Below, piece by piece: positions 7,421 through 15,697 of a DNA stretch of 26,053 bases. This DNA comes from a virus, in the IMG/VR virus record IMGVR_UViG_3300011114_000384, positions 1 to 26,053 of that record. One strand, given 5' to 3'. Position numbers and translations under genes: made by a program. The first letter of the stretch is position 1, and each line of letters starts with the position of its first letter. Below the pieces are notes generated by a model that was given only the letters and a program-made list of their open reading frames with translations, was not told the origin of the DNA and ran no database searches.

Positions 7421-7813
7421 TTAAGCCATCAGTTCATACGAAACGGTATAGGTAATTGCGCTTGCTGTTCCAGAGGTGATGGAAATAGACACACCTTCCT
7501 CTAGGTAGAACGCAGTTGTCTTATCGCTTACTATCAATGCAGCGTTAGCTGGTACTGAGATTGTTCCTGCTATTGGGTATGCTGTACCACCGCTAGGTGC
7601 AGAGCCTTGAGCCACAGCACCATTAGTGTAAATACTGACAGTAGTATTAGCAGCAGAGCCAGTAGTGTTGGTAGCAGTTATCTCGTTAATCTTCATAACG
7701 GTACTAGATGAAGCAGCATTAGGCAGCAACACCACCGCAGCTGTGCCTGACGGAGTGTAGTATGTAGTCTTACCGTAGATTGATGTTGCATTGATTATAT
7801 TAACTGCTGCCAT
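7421..7813 (-). CDS. fibre-cluster structural protein, beta-rich
   Basis: A 130-aa protein poor in charged residues, with alternating Thr/Ser/Ala/Val segments (TAAVVLLPNAASSSTVMKIN, ATNTTGSAANTTVSIYTNG, GTISVPANAALIVSDKTTAF, ITYTVSYELMA). The final beta-hairpin followed by a stop resembles small fibre or decoration proteins that lie between long fibre genes in phages of aquatic bacteria. I do not recognise a named family. It is separated by 1 nt from the glycine-rich gene downstream and by 10 nt from the long fibre upstream, and has AAGGAG upstream of the ATG. A fibre-tip or joint role is inferred from context only. Confidence 0.55.
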   Translation of the reverse strand: MAAVNIINATSIYGKTTYYTPSGTAAVVLLPNAASSSTVMKINEITATNTTGSAANTTVSIYTNGAVAQGSAPSGGTAYPIAGTISVPANAALIVSDKTTAFYLEEGVSISITSGTASAITYTVSYELMA

Positions 7814-7823
7814 TTAATTCTCC

Positions 7824-10055
7824 TTAAAGTCCAAAAACCATCGCCATAGCGATAGCCTTACCTGTTGTTGTAAATGTGCTTGCGTTACCATTTAGTTTTT
7901 GAATAGCTTGTAAAATACTATCCGTAGCAGCAACTGTTCCAGCCCCAGATGTGTAGCCAGTTAGAACTTTAGCAATAACTGGTGCATTAGTCAGCGTGGT
8001 AGCGTTTCCTACACTGGTAACATCCCCAGTCAAATTAGCATTTGTGACTACAGTTGCAGCATTACCGACAGAAGTGACTCCACCTGTCAGATTAGCATTT
8101 GTGGTTACAGTACCAGCAGTCAGTCCAGCAGCAGTCCCCGTACAGTTAGTTAATACACCACTTGCAGGAGTACCCAAAGCTGGCGCGACTAAAGTTTTAT
8201 TAGTTAGCGTATCAGTGGTTGCTTTTCCAACCAAAGTGTCGGTAGCATCTGGAAAGGTTAAAGTCCTAGCAACAGTCTGAATTCCAGCTAGGGTTAATAC
8301 CGTAGCGGTAGTAGCTCCGCTAGGGTCTATAGCGATTCTTTTTGTGCCATCAGTACCGTCTTGCACAACTACACGGCTTGTTCCCTTACCGGATAGGTGT
8401 AGTGCGACGTTAGTATCTGTACCTGTCGCGTATACGTGAGGGGGTAAGCCAGTAGCTGAGTTTTCAATAGTTACTTGGTTAACCGCACTTGCTATTGACG
8501 AAAACTTAACCTCGGCGTTACCGCTAGCATCATTAATCTGTGCTATAACTGGCGTAGTGATTGTGGGGCTAGTGCTAGCTACGTACGTAGCGCCAGTGCC
8601 TGTCGTGGTTAGGCTTAGCGTAATAGCTGGGGTGGTACTGGGTGTAGCAACTGTACCTGATACGCCGTTAGCTGTGACTACAGATACAGAAGTAACAGTA
8701 CCAGATCCAGAAGCTGCGGTATTACCGTTTAGCTTTTGAATAGCTTGTAGAAGCGTATCTGTAGCAGCTACCACACCAGCACCAGATGTGAAGCCAGTAA
8801 TGACTTTGCCAATAACAGCAGAGTTGGTCAGAGTAGTAGCGTTACCAACAGAGGTAGCTTCGCCAGTTAAGTTGGCATTTGTGACTACAGTCGCGGCATT
8901 GCCAACACTTGTCACCCCGCCTGTCAGATTAGCATTTGTGGTTACAGTCGCAGCATTACCAGTGGTATTTTGGTTTAGTGTCGGGAAATCGGCAGCTATG
9001 GCGATGGAAGGTACACCTGTTGTGGTGGTGTTCTTCAGAATACCAGTTGCCAATGTAGCGAATGATGTGCCGTTAACCTTACCAACCGTAGTTGAATTTC
9101 CAGTGGAAGTTACGTCCCCAGTTAGGTTAGCATTTGTGACTACAGTCGCAGCATTTCCGACTGAAGTAACTCCACCTGTCAGATTAGCATTAGTCGTTAC
9201 ATTACTAGCTGTAAAAGCGGTTGCAGTTCCTGTTATATTTGTACCTACAAGAGCTGTAGGAGTACCTAAGTTAGGCGTAACCAATATTGGGCTTGTATCT
9301 ACTACAAACTTAGTTCCAGTGCCTGTTTGAGAGGCTATAGATGTAGCATTTCCAACTGAAGTTATAGGGCCTGTCAGATTAGCATTAGTAGAATTATTTC
9401 CATCTAACTTCTGTATAGCCTGTAGAATATTGTCAGTGGCGGCAACTGTTCCTGCTCCAGAAACGTACCCCGTAATGACTTTGCCAATAACGGCGGAGTT
9501 AGTCAGAGTAACAGCGTTACCTGTCGATGTAGCTTCACCAGTCAAATTAGCGTTTGTTACGACTGTTGCAGCATTACCAACACTGGTGACACTACCTGTT
9601 AGATTAGCATTTGTGACTACAGTTGCAGCATTTCCGACTGAAGTAACTCCGCCTGTCAGATTAGCGTTAGTCGTTACCGTTCCAGCAGTCAGCCCTGCGG
9701 CTGTGCCTGTAATATTTGTACCTACAAGAGCAGAAGGCGTACCTAAAGCTGGTGTTACTAGAACAGGGCTTGTTGCTAATACTACCGCACCACTTCCTGT
9801 AACTCCGTTAGTTAACTGAGAAGCAGGTATGGCGATACTTGTCGTAGCTGCTGCGGTTAGTCTGCCCTGATTGTTAACGGTAAACGTGCCTACCGCAGTA
9901 GCTGATCCATACGCCCCTGCGGTTACAGCAGTCGCCGGTATTGAGTTACTAATAGCAACCTGGCTAGTGATACCCCCTTGTACTATAGGGAATACCTCCG
10001 TCCCCGTTAGGGGCGTAGTGGCTGCTGGTAACTGGGTAATCTTTTTATTAGCCAT
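7824..10055 (-). CDS. long repetitive tail fibre protein
   Basis: A 743-aa fibre. The N-terminus MANKKITQLPAATTPLTGTE, VFPIVQGG is a common virion-attachment start in environmental phage fibres. The body consists of repeated units: TNANLTG occurs 10 times, mostly followed by a variant of GVTSVGNAATVV; a longer block (SGAGTVAATDxILQAIQKLN) occurs three times; and LGTPxALVGTNITGTA, or a close variant, three times. About residues 440-640 are different (TLSLTTTGTGATYVASTSP, HLSGKGTSRVVVQDGTDGTK, TLTFPDATDTLVGKATTDTL) and contain the classic TFPDATDTLVG fibre motif. There is no visible intramolecular chaperone or enzymatic spike domain, and the C-terminus (TTGKAIAMAMVFGL) is short. Probably a trimeric shaft with adhesion supplied by the small proteins downstream. 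Confidence 0.82.
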   Translation of the reverse strand: MANKKITQLPAATTPLTGTEVFPIVQGGITSQVAISNSIPATAVTAGAYGSATAVGTFTVNNQGRLTAAATTSIAIPASQLTNGVTGSGAVVLATSPVLVTPALGTPSALVGTNITGTAAGLTAGTVTTNANLTGGVTSVGNAATVVTNANLTGSVTSVGNAATVVTNANLTGEATSTGNAVTLTNSAVIGKVITGYVSGAGTVAATDNILQAIQKLDGNNSTNANLTGPITSVGNATSIASQTGTGTKFVVDTSPILVTPNLGTPTALVGTNITGTATAFTASNVTTNANLTGGVTSVGNAATVVTNANLTGDVTSTGNSTTVGKVNGTSFATLATGILKNTTTTGVPSIAIAADFPTLNQNTTGNAATVTTNANLTGGVTSVGNAATVVTNANLTGEATSVGNATTLTNSAVIGKVITGFTSGAGVVAATDTLLQAIQKLNGNTAASGSGTVTSVSVVTANGVSGTVATPSTTPAITLSLTTTGTGATYVASTSPTITTPVIAQINDASGNAEVKFSSIASAVNQVTIENSATGLPPHVYATGTDTNVALHLSGKGTSRVVVQDGTDGTKRIAIDPSGATTATVLTLAGIQTVARTLTFPDATDTLVGKATTDTLTNKTLVAPALGTPASGVLTNCTGTAAGLTAGTVTTNANLTGGVTSVGNAATVVTNANLTGDVTSVGNATTLTNAPVIAKVLTGYTSGAGTVAATDSILQAIQKLNGNASTFTTTGKAIAMAMVFGL
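8030..9671 (-). repeat. coding repeats in the tail fibre gene (TNANLTG units)
   Basis: The gene carries ten TNANLTG units and three copies of a longer IQKLNGN block. At DNA level the copies are similar but differ at many third codon positions, so they are old or maintained by selection rather than fresh duplications. On the plus strand they appear as recurring cagattagca and gactacagt words. Confidence 0.8.
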
Positions 10056-10058
10056 AGT

Positions 10059-10331
10059 TTACTCGTATATAAATGTAGCTGCTACCGTTCCGCTGATTAC
10101 TACATATAGCCCATTGGAGAAGAAAATACCACCTTCAGACGGCATCAAAGGATACATAGTAGCCGCAGTAGGTGTAAATACACTGATAATTGTTTTAGTT
10201 GTGGTAGCGGCAGGTGAATCGTAAATTGTGATGGTAGGCGTAGAACTAGCTGCGCTTACAAAGATACCCTTCAGCTTACCAGCTGAAGTCTTTAGGTTAG
10301 TAGTTGCTGATATGTTCTGATAGTCTGACAT
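10059..10331 (-). CDS. small beta-rich virion protein
   Basis: A 90-aa protein with segments NISATTNLKTSAGKLKGIFV, SSTPTITIYDSPAATTTKTI and GIFFSNGLYVVISGTVAATF ending in IYE. This looks like a single small beta-sandwich: SAGKLKGIFVxxASxTPTITIYD and a final strand pair with GLYVVISGTVAATF. Very similar patterns occur in small proteins next to fibre genes in freshwater and marine phages; they may be fibre-attachment or capsid decoration proteins. No catalytic residues were seen. The gene lies 3 nt upstream of the long fibre gene and is probably translated with it. Confidence 0.55.
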   Translation of the reverse strand: MSDYQNISATTNLKTSAGKLKGIFVSAASSTPTITIYDSPAATTTKTIISVFTPTAATMYPLMPSEGGIFFSNGLYVVISGTVAATFIYE

Positions 10332-10340
10332 TTTATTCCT

Positions 10341-10703
10341 TTATGCTAAGAAGCGAAGTTTATATATTGTTGAAAGATACAATCCTACAATTTCATCAAT
10401 TATGTTCTGTATAGATGTATCGCTTTTATCGACTACATCATACCTAACGCTCTCGATTTCAGCAAGTTGCCCCTGCAAAAACTCAGTGATGTTAGAGCTT
10501 TTCTTAACGCATGGTAGCTTTACTTGGCCTATTAGTGTATGCCTACCTTGATAGGCTTCCGCAAAGGTGTCTGCTAACGGCACTATCTCGTCGTAGAAGG
10601 TGTTTAAGGCCATGTGCTTTGCAAAGCTACGAGTATTGAGATGTGCTGAGTGAGCCACATCTCTACCTAAGAACAGTATTCCTACGAAATCTGATGCTTT
10701 CAT
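10341..10703 (-). CDS. DUF5856-like, ferritin-like helical phage protein
   Basis: A 120-aa, mostly helical protein. The start (MKASDFVGILFLGRDVAHSA, then HLNTRSFAKHMALNTFYDEI and VPLADTFAEAYQGRHTLIG) has the pattern R-D-x-A-H-x-A-H...T-x-S-x-x-x-H-x-A-L-x-x-F-Y-D. This matches phage proteins annotated DUF5856, which look like four-helix, Dps/ferritin-like bundles with His and Glu/Asp at possible metal sites. Function is unknown. It overlaps the portal stop by ATGA, so it is made with the portal and before the fibre genes. The identification is from remembered family pattern, not a search. Confidence 0.65.
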   Translation of the reverse strand: MKASDFVGILFLGRDVAHSAHLNTRSFAKHMALNTFYDEIVPLADTFAEAYQGRHTLIGQVKLPCVKKSSNITEFLQGQLAEIESVRYDVVDKSDTSIQNIIDEIVGLYLSTIYKLRFLA

Positions 10704-12922
10704 TGTATCCCTTGTGGCATTTGTTGCTCCGGACTAACATTAGGCATCTGTGGTGGGGCCATTTGTTGCTCCTGACCCTCATTGGGCATTTCAGCTCCGA
10801 TGTCCTCGTCTCTACCTGGCATTTCGCTTATCAAGTCTCCGCTGCTAATCATACCATGTATAGAACCCATTACTATATCTTGTACGTCTGCTTCGCTCAA
10901 ATTACCTTGCAGAGCAGTGATACGTTTAGTCTCTGCGTCGTACGCTTTTACGGACGCTTCAAACTCTTTGACCTTCAGAGTCTGATCTTCTATGGACTTA
11001 TGGACATTCTGCAACATACCGTGCATTTGCTCCATTTCCTTGCCCATCATCTCTATTTGTTGCTTAGCTGCTTGCATCTCCGGCGATTCGTCGCTATCTG
11101 CTAGCAACTTCGGATCTATGGTCTTGGCAAAGCGCTTAGACATTTCCTCTGCCCCTGGCCAATCCATGTTCTTAATGAACAGATCGCCAGCTACTTGCCA
11201 GAGTTGCGGATTACCTTGCAGCAGTTGACCCATAGCCTCTAGCGACTCTTGACGCTTGGTCATGTAGCTTGGGCCTGTAGTCACACATACATCATACTTA
11301 CCCACACTTGGGTTGAATATTTTTTCAATAACAATACCATCTTGGTCAACTATCTTCTTGACAGGCTCTTGTTGGTTAGGATCAATCTTGGCTGAGTTCG
11401 TTGTACCGTCTACTCCTATGATGCGTGCTATACGCTGTGTGTCATAGATTTTAGGTATCATATCAACAAGCTGACGAGTTCCGTACCGAATAGCCCTTGC
11501 TAGATTATCTACATAGTGATATGTGCCGGTGTCAGACTGCTTCTCACGGGCCATAATAGCCTTACCAGAGCGCTCGTTAGACGTAGCACCAAGACTTGTG
11601 TCATACTGCCCAGTTGTACTCTTAATGTCGTCGCTAGCCCCTGCTTTAGCCTGCAAAAGCCCACTTGAAGCCATAGGTGGCTGTGAGCGTTGTGGCAGTG
11701 GCAGAGTAGCGCCTTGACCGTCTGTTACATCTGGGTTTACTTCTAAATATGGCCAGTTAGTCGTGTTGGCTGTTTTCCATTGATTTTCATATCCCTCAAA
11801 CTGACCGCCATAACCTATAAATGGAGCTTTGGGTGCTAGAGCCAGCATTTCGGCTTCTTGGCTAACCCAATAGTTGTACATACGTTGTGCATCTTTTGCA
11901 TTACGTACCAAACCTGATACGTACAACCTTCCGTCCACTTCAAATTCGTTTCCAACTACACGTATTACAGGTATGTACTTGCCCGCCCAATCTTGTGTCT
12001 CTAGTATCTCAAAACCGTTAGTTTTGCACCATTTGACCTTCTTTACGTCTACATTCCTAGTTTTTATGGGCTTCATACCCATTTCTTTCATCTGAACGTC
12101 CTCTCTTGAGCCTTCAGTAGCACTTACGTTGCCGTGGTACAGGTTTAGCTTCTCTTTAGAGTGTTCTATGTGGAAATACTCAGCAATTCGGACGGTATTC
12201 TCGTTTATCCACTGAGATAAAGACTGATCGCCTACTCCTTGTTGCATAATACTAGAAATTGGGGCTGCATCTGGAAACAGACGCTCGTATTCTACCTTAG
12301 TGATGTCCTCAGTGATGAAGCACCATTCAGCGTCCGAACCGCAAGGGTCTTGTATGGTCGGATCCATGTACACGCTGAACGAATTACGAATACGCCCGAT
12401 ACGAATGTCTTGGTCAAAGCTACCATCGTCGCAGTATTCTGTCAGCAGACGAAAATAGCCCTCGCCGTACGTTACTTGGTTCTCGCAGGCTGTGTCGTAG
12501 GCTACGTCAGCATCCGAGATGTACTCGATGTGCCTGACGATACCGTCAAATATCTCAGCTACCTCTACGTCGGCCTTATCGTCAGCAGGGATTACCTTGC
12601 CGCTTGGCCTGTTCTGTCTTTGGTCGTTGGTTACTTGCTTTACGTGCTGTGGAAGTTTGTTGATGGTTAAACATGGCCGTGCGTTGATCGTTTGCCCTTG
12701 TACAGAGCCTCGCGTTGCCAGTACATCCGCAGGCCATTGCCATTGGTTGTCTGGTGAGCCTGCATTAAACCTTAAATCGTCAAGTTCATCCTCACGGCTT
12801 TCAGATAGCGCAGATACCGCCATCGTAAAGCGTGAACGCATTAAAGATAGATACTCTGCTGGTTCCGAGTCACCGTCGGCTACTTTACCGACGATGTTCA
12901 TGCTTGTCTGATCGTATGCCAT
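10700..12922 (-). CDS. P22-like portal protein
   Basis: A 740-aa portal, the dodecameric ring through which DNA enters and leaves and on which the tail is built. Recognised by LMRSRFTMAVSALSESREDE, RPCLTINKLPQHVKQVTNDQ, RQNRPSGKVIP, VTYGEGYFRLLTEY, SVYMDPTIQDPCGSDAEWCF, and the later KSTTGQYDTSLGATSNERSG with YHYVDNLARAIRYGTRQLVD. The C-terminus has a long helical, Gln/Met-rich coiled-coil (about residues 610-690), comparable to the P22 portal barrel, and a Pro/Gln-rich tail. A TTG 15 nt upstream is in frame, but the ATG at 12920-12922 overlaps the terminase stop by one base (TAATG) and is the more likely start. P22 gp1 is 725 aa. Confidence 0.92.
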   Translation of the reverse strand: MAYDQTSMNIVGKVADGDSEPAEYLSLMRSRFTMAVSALSESREDELDDLRFNAGSPDNQWQWPADVLATRGSVQGQTINARPCLTINKLPQHVKQVTNDQRQNRPSGKVIPADDKADVEVAEIFDGIVRHIEYISDADVAYDTACENQVTYGEGYFRLLTEYCDDGSFDQDIRIGRIRNSFSVYMDPTIQDPCGSDAEWCFITEDITKVEYERLFPDAAPISSIMQQGVGDQSLSQWINENTVRIAEYFHIEHSKEKLNLYHGNVSATEGSREDVQMKEMGMKPIKTRNVDVKKVKWCKTNGFEILETQDWAGKYIPVIRVVGNEFEVDGRLYVSGLVRNAKDAQRMYNYWVSQEAEMLALAPKAPFIGYGGQFEGYENQWKTANTTNWPYLEVNPDVTDGQGATLPLPQRSQPPMASSGLLQAKAGASDDIKSTTGQYDTSLGATSNERSGKAIMAREKQSDTGTYHYVDNLARAIRYGTRQLVDMIPKIYDTQRIARIIGVDGTTNSAKIDPNQQEPVKKIVDQDGIVIEKIFNPSVGKYDVCVTTGPSYMTKRQESLEAMGQLLQGNPQLWQVAGDLFIKNMDWPGAEEMSKRFAKTIDPKLLADSDESPEMQAAKQQIEMMGKEMEQMHGMLQNVHKSIEDQTLKVKEFEASVKAYDAETKRITALQGNLSEADVQDIVMGSIHGMISSGDLISEMPGRDEDIGAEMPNEGQEQQMAPPQMPNVSPEQQMPQGIQ

Positions 12923-14442
12923 TAACTTCCCATCCAAGAATTCATCACGCCCTGCTGTGAATAACTACGCTTTACTGGCTCAGTATACTCTCTATGCGCT
13001 ACAGGGAAAGCAAAAGTCACCGCGAGTGCATCCGCAGCGTCAGGAGAAGCTAAGCCTCTTGCCCTCATCTCTTTCTTTCCCTCTAAAAATATAGTGCCAG
13101 ACGAGTTTGGCCGTTTCATTGGGCCTGTCAAGTCTGCTTTTAATTGTCTATCATCTGTTATACTAGCAGACTTTAGCCATTCTCGCATACTATTCCACAT
13201 TTCAGCACGTTTATTACCAAAAGCGATAGATTGTTTAGCTCTACTGCCGAAGTTAACGCCTCTTACCTTATACCTCTGTTCTACTAATCTGTCAAGTATA
13301 CCATAACCTAGCCCACCTTCGTCAATTACTGTGAGTACAGGCTTGTATTCTTCCATCGCGTCGATTACTCGTCCGACGATGGTCATAGTGTCCTCGCCTG
13401 AGTACCTTTTTATGGCTATCAAATCCCGTCCCTGGCGCACCACGATCACCGTGCTGTCCGCACCGCCCCGCGCTGGGTCGATTCCTATAACTACAGGCGC
13501 TGTCAGGTCTTTATACCTTTCTCTGCCCATCGCATCATCCACCAGCATCGGGCTGATGAACTGATCCTCGCCCGCGCTAGGGAATTCCCCGTACACTTCA
13601 ATCCGAGCTTGCGGGGAGTCCTCACCATTCTCTGCAATAATCTGGGCGTATACTTGCTTATCCGTATCCTCTACTGTTCGTGCATCAACTATTCTGGTTT
13701 TCCAGAAAGCTCGCTTGGCATGGAAACATTCAAAAAAATAACCCTCGTTTCTACGGGGGTTACTGAAAGCGAACCAGTACCTATCCAATATATTCTCGGT
13801 GAAGAACCCAGCACCAACGTCCCAGATAGGGTTGGGAATACCGCTTGACTCATCAAAGATTAACATCATTCCGTCGTGGTTGTGTACACCCGCGTAGCTG
13901 TCCGGATTCTCAGCAGACCAGAGCTTACCTTCTGCCGCCCAGTACCGAGTTCCTTTCTTCAGGTCGCGCTCCACCAGTTCGCATAGCCATTTAGCCGGTA
14001 CGAGTTTGGTCGCACTAATCTCCCACCAGTGTGAGTTGATAATCATGGCCTGCCACTTGGTCAATTCACCCCAAGTTACCGACTTTAGCTGACTTTCGCT
14101 GTTAGCCGACACCACCACCGAACTACCGATGCGAGTGGTCAGCATCCATAATATAAGCCACGCTACTAGCGCCGACTTACCGATTCCCCGTCCGCTACTG
14201 ACCGCAGCCCGTAGCGTGTCCATCTGAAGCTGACCTTTATTAGCGTCTATGTGCGCCTTAATTTCGCGCAGCACTTCTCGTTGCCATTGTCGCGGCCCTT
14301 TGAAGTTAGCGAGTGGAGTGTTCTTTTGCCCCCAAGGGAAGGCGAATAGTACGAAATCTTCGGGATTGTCTGCTAGTTTGGTAGACCAGAGCCGTTGCAT
14401 TAGCAACTGTTCCTCGTCAGACTTATATATAGGTAGTTGCAT
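12922..14442 (-). CDS. terminase large subunit (ATPase and nuclease)
   Basis: This 506-aa packaging motor has Walker A SSGRGIGKS (about 82-90) and Walker B MMLIFDES (192-199, with catalytic Glu 198). Its RNase H-like nuclease domain has acidic residues in VVIGIDPARGGADST (Asp 322), LTVIDEGGLGYG (Asp 374) and SPDAADALAV (Asp 468/471). SANSESQLKSVTWGELTKW is a coupling-type segment after the ATPase start. Length is near that of P22 gp2 (499 aa). It would hydrolyse ATP to pump DNA into the procapsid through the portal and cut the concatemer. The ATG overlaps the upstream stop (TAATG) and the end overlaps the portal start. Confidence 0.93.
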   Translation of the reverse strand: MQLPIYKSDEEQLLMQRLWSTKLADNPEDFVLFAFPWGQKNTPLANFKGPRQWQREVLREIKAHIDANKGQLQMDTLRAAVSSGRGIGKSALVAWLILWMLTTRIGSSVVVSANSESQLKSVTWGELTKWQAMIINSHWWEISATKLVPAKWLCELVERDLKKGTRYWAAEGKLWSAENPDSYAGVHNHDGMMLIFDESSGIPNPIWDVGAGFFTENILDRYWFAFSNPRRNEGYFFECFHAKRAFWKTRIVDARTVEDTDKQVYAQIIAENGEDSPQARIEVYGEFPSAGEDQFISPMLVDDAMGRERYKDLTAPVVIGIDPARGGADSTVIVVRQGRDLIAIKRYSGEDTMTIVGRVIDAMEEYKPVLTVIDEGGLGYGILDRLVEQRYKVRGVNFGSRAKQSIAFGNKRAEMWNSMREWLKSASITDDRQLKADLTGPMKRPNSSGTIFLEGKKEMRARGLASPDAADALAVTFAFPVAHREYTEPVKRSYSQQGVMNSWMGS

Positions 14443-14843
14443 TACGGGCCTAGCGTACCTAACCGCCTAACTTTACCTGCGTCCACATACTCTCGCGCCA
14501 TGCGGAATATATCTTCATCCGTCTTGGCCTTACCAGCTATCTCTAGCCCTAGCACGTTATTAAACGTATCCATGTCCTTTTCTTCTGGTGTCTGTCCTGG
14601 CGGCGCTCCGATTACAGGTAGCATACTTTCATGCAGTTTACCAACAGTTTCAGCATACTTGTTACCCTGCCGTTTAGCCAACATAGCTATACCTATTAAA
14701 TGCCGGTATGCGTCTCTATTCTGTAGCATTTCTGGCCCATATTCCGACTCAGCCCTTTTAATAGCATAAGTGTTGACAGAAAATGGGTCGGTTACAAAGC
14801 CAAACAGAGAGTTGCGGGTAGGAGGGGCGAGAGCATTAGCCAT
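14442..14843 (-). CDS. DUF6973-like protein between the terminase genes
   Basis: A 133-aa protein of unknown function lying between the small and large terminase genes. It contains QNRDAYRHLIGIAMLAKR (residues 41-58), HES (71-73) and DMDTFNNVLGLEIA (90-103). The spacing D-A-Y-R-H ... H-E ... D-x-x-N-N-x-x-G resembles the DUF6973 family as I remember it, which is widespread in bacteria and has an enzyme-like arrangement of Arg, His, Glu and Asn. The overlap of 8 nt with terS and 1 nt with terL and a good ribosome site (GGAAGGG) show that it belongs to the packaging operon. It might be a structural or packaging cofactor or an enzyme carried in the operon. Confidence 0.6.
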   Translation of the reverse strand: MANALAPPTRNSLFGFVTDPFSVNTYAIKRAESEYGPEMLQNRDAYRHLIGIAMLAKRQGNKYAETVGKLHESMLPVIGAPPGQTPEEKDMDTFNNVLGLEIAGKAKTDEDIFRMAREYVDAGKVRRLGTLGP

Positions 14844-15216
14844 CTATGACCCTTCCTTGTGCTTCGAGTAGTGCTTGAGTGATGCTGATTTTCTGGTATA
14901 CGTCAACAGATATTTCCTGCTTGGCCGTCCAACCGTATACGTGCTGTAGTATCGCTAGCGCTGCTTTCGCATCGCCTTCGCGGGCGGCTTCTCGGAGTTG
15001 CGTGGCGGCTTCTATCTCGCCATCTGCTCTACCCTTTAACGCCGCCATGTCTGCGAGTGGATCCATTTGGCATAGTTGTCTGTATTCGCTAGGTAACATA
15101 CCGGCGGCTAGCGCCAGGGAGTCACCTTTTAGCCCTATGTTAGCAGCGTCGTATATCTTCTGTAGCCTAGCTTCGGTGGCCTGTACTACTCTAGGACTGT
15201 AGGGTAATGATAGCAT
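14836..15216 (-). CDS. terminase small subunit
   Basis: A 126-aa, mainly helical protein. After the N-terminus, the stretch LKGDSLALAAGMLPSEYRQL (about 29-48) looks like a helix-turn-helix that would bind the packaging site. A helical oligomerisation region follows (GEIEAATQLREAAREGDAKA, ALAILQHVYGWTAKQEISVD). The segment ILQHVYGWTAKQEISVDV followed by a C-terminal helix ending EAQGRVIDG is common in small terminases of this kind. It is the first gene of the leftward virion operon. No clear ribosome site precedes the ATG, so initiation may be weak. Confidence 0.8.
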   Translation of the reverse strand: MLSLPYSPRVVQATEARLQKIYDAANIGLKGDSLALAAGMLPSEYRQLCQMDPLADMAALKGRADGEIEAATQLREAAREGDAKAALAILQHVYGWTAKQEISVDVYQKISITQALLEAQGRVIDG

Positions 15217-15250
15217 TGGCGGATAGTATCATATATTTAATGTAAAGGCT

Positions 15251-15278
15251 ACTATACTTTTTGCAACATCTTTTGCAA
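15251..15278 (-). promoter_or_regulatory. predicted sigma70-like promoter for the virion operon
   Basis: On the minus strand, -35 TTGCAA (15273-15278) and -10 TATAGT (15251-15256) are separated by 16 bp. Transcription would start near 15244, about 28 nt before the terS ATG. Two identical 11-bp boxes overlap the -35 and spacer, suggesting regulation. Confidence 0.5.
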
Positions 15279-15281
15279 CAT
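15259..15281. repeat. tandem 11-bp repeat TTTTGCAACAT overlapping the terS promoter
   Basis: Two perfect copies (15259-15269 and 15271-15281) with 12-bp period, each containing the palindrome TTGCAA. They cover the -35 box and spacer of the predicted late promoter, as expected for a repressor or activator binding site. Confidence 0.6.
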
Positions 15282-15658
15282 AATTTAGCCATAAAAAAAA
15301 ATTGTCTGCGGAACCAGCCGCGACCACACCACCAAGTCCAATGCCCTCCTTCCCCCCTCAATTTGAAAATTGCCATTTTCATAAAGCCCTATCGCAAACA
15401 GGGTCAATGATAACCATGCGAGCAACAAGGCCAAAGGTTGATCAATGATCCGCGGCCAAAATGGATATTGCTTTTCACCTTTTGCCTGGATAGTCATATA
15501 GTCAAATAGTCAGGGCATAGGTGTTAGCGCCAAGATTATAGTCATTGGATAGTCATCAATAGTCATTTGCATGACTATAGTTAAACTTATGATTACAAAC
15601 TAATAACAGGCATTTTTTAGCATTATAGTCAAATAGTCATCTGAAATGAAGTCTGCGG

Positions 15659-15674
15659 GCGCTACAGATAGCGC
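15659..15674. other. perfect hairpin GCGCTA-CAGA-TAGCGC beside the AT-rich tract
   Basis: A 6-bp perfect stem with a 4-nt loop, in a GC-rich patch directly before the AT-rich tract and inside the heptamer array. No U-tract follows. It could be a protein-binding or primer-start site of an origin; this is inference. Confidence 0.5.
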
Positions 15675-15697
15675 ACGCACACTACACCGCCGCCGTC

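Noticed and set aside
6542-7504. Proline-rich plus-strand frames opposite the glycine-rich gene
   Set aside because: They are the reverse complement of GGN codons and lack ribosome sites; the minus-strand protein has conserved ends.
7996-9819. Long plus-strand frames with Val/Ala/Pro repeats opposite the fibre gene
   Set aside because: They mirror the fibre repeats and have no independent features.
6481-10055. Diversity-generating retroelement acting on fibre genes
   Set aside because: No reverse transcriptase, template repeat or variable repeat with adenine-specific differences is visible in this window.
15291-15320. Intrinsic terminator (GCGG...CCGC then T-run on the minus strand)
   Set aside because: The stem is only 4 bp and separated from the T-run by several bases; no gene with good support ends there.
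15191-15382. 63-codon minus-strand frame with many Cys and Lys
   Set aside because: It overlaps the terS start and promoter in another frame and its composition (Cys-Cys-Lys-Arg-Cys-Cys) arises from repeated TTGCAACAT boxes.
15285-15497. 70-codon minus-strand frame with a hydrophobic middle
   Set aside because: Its ATG lies inside a TGACTAT box, no ribosome site precedes it, and it ends in a run of T. The non-coding repeat explanation fits better, though a real small membrane protein cannot be excluded.
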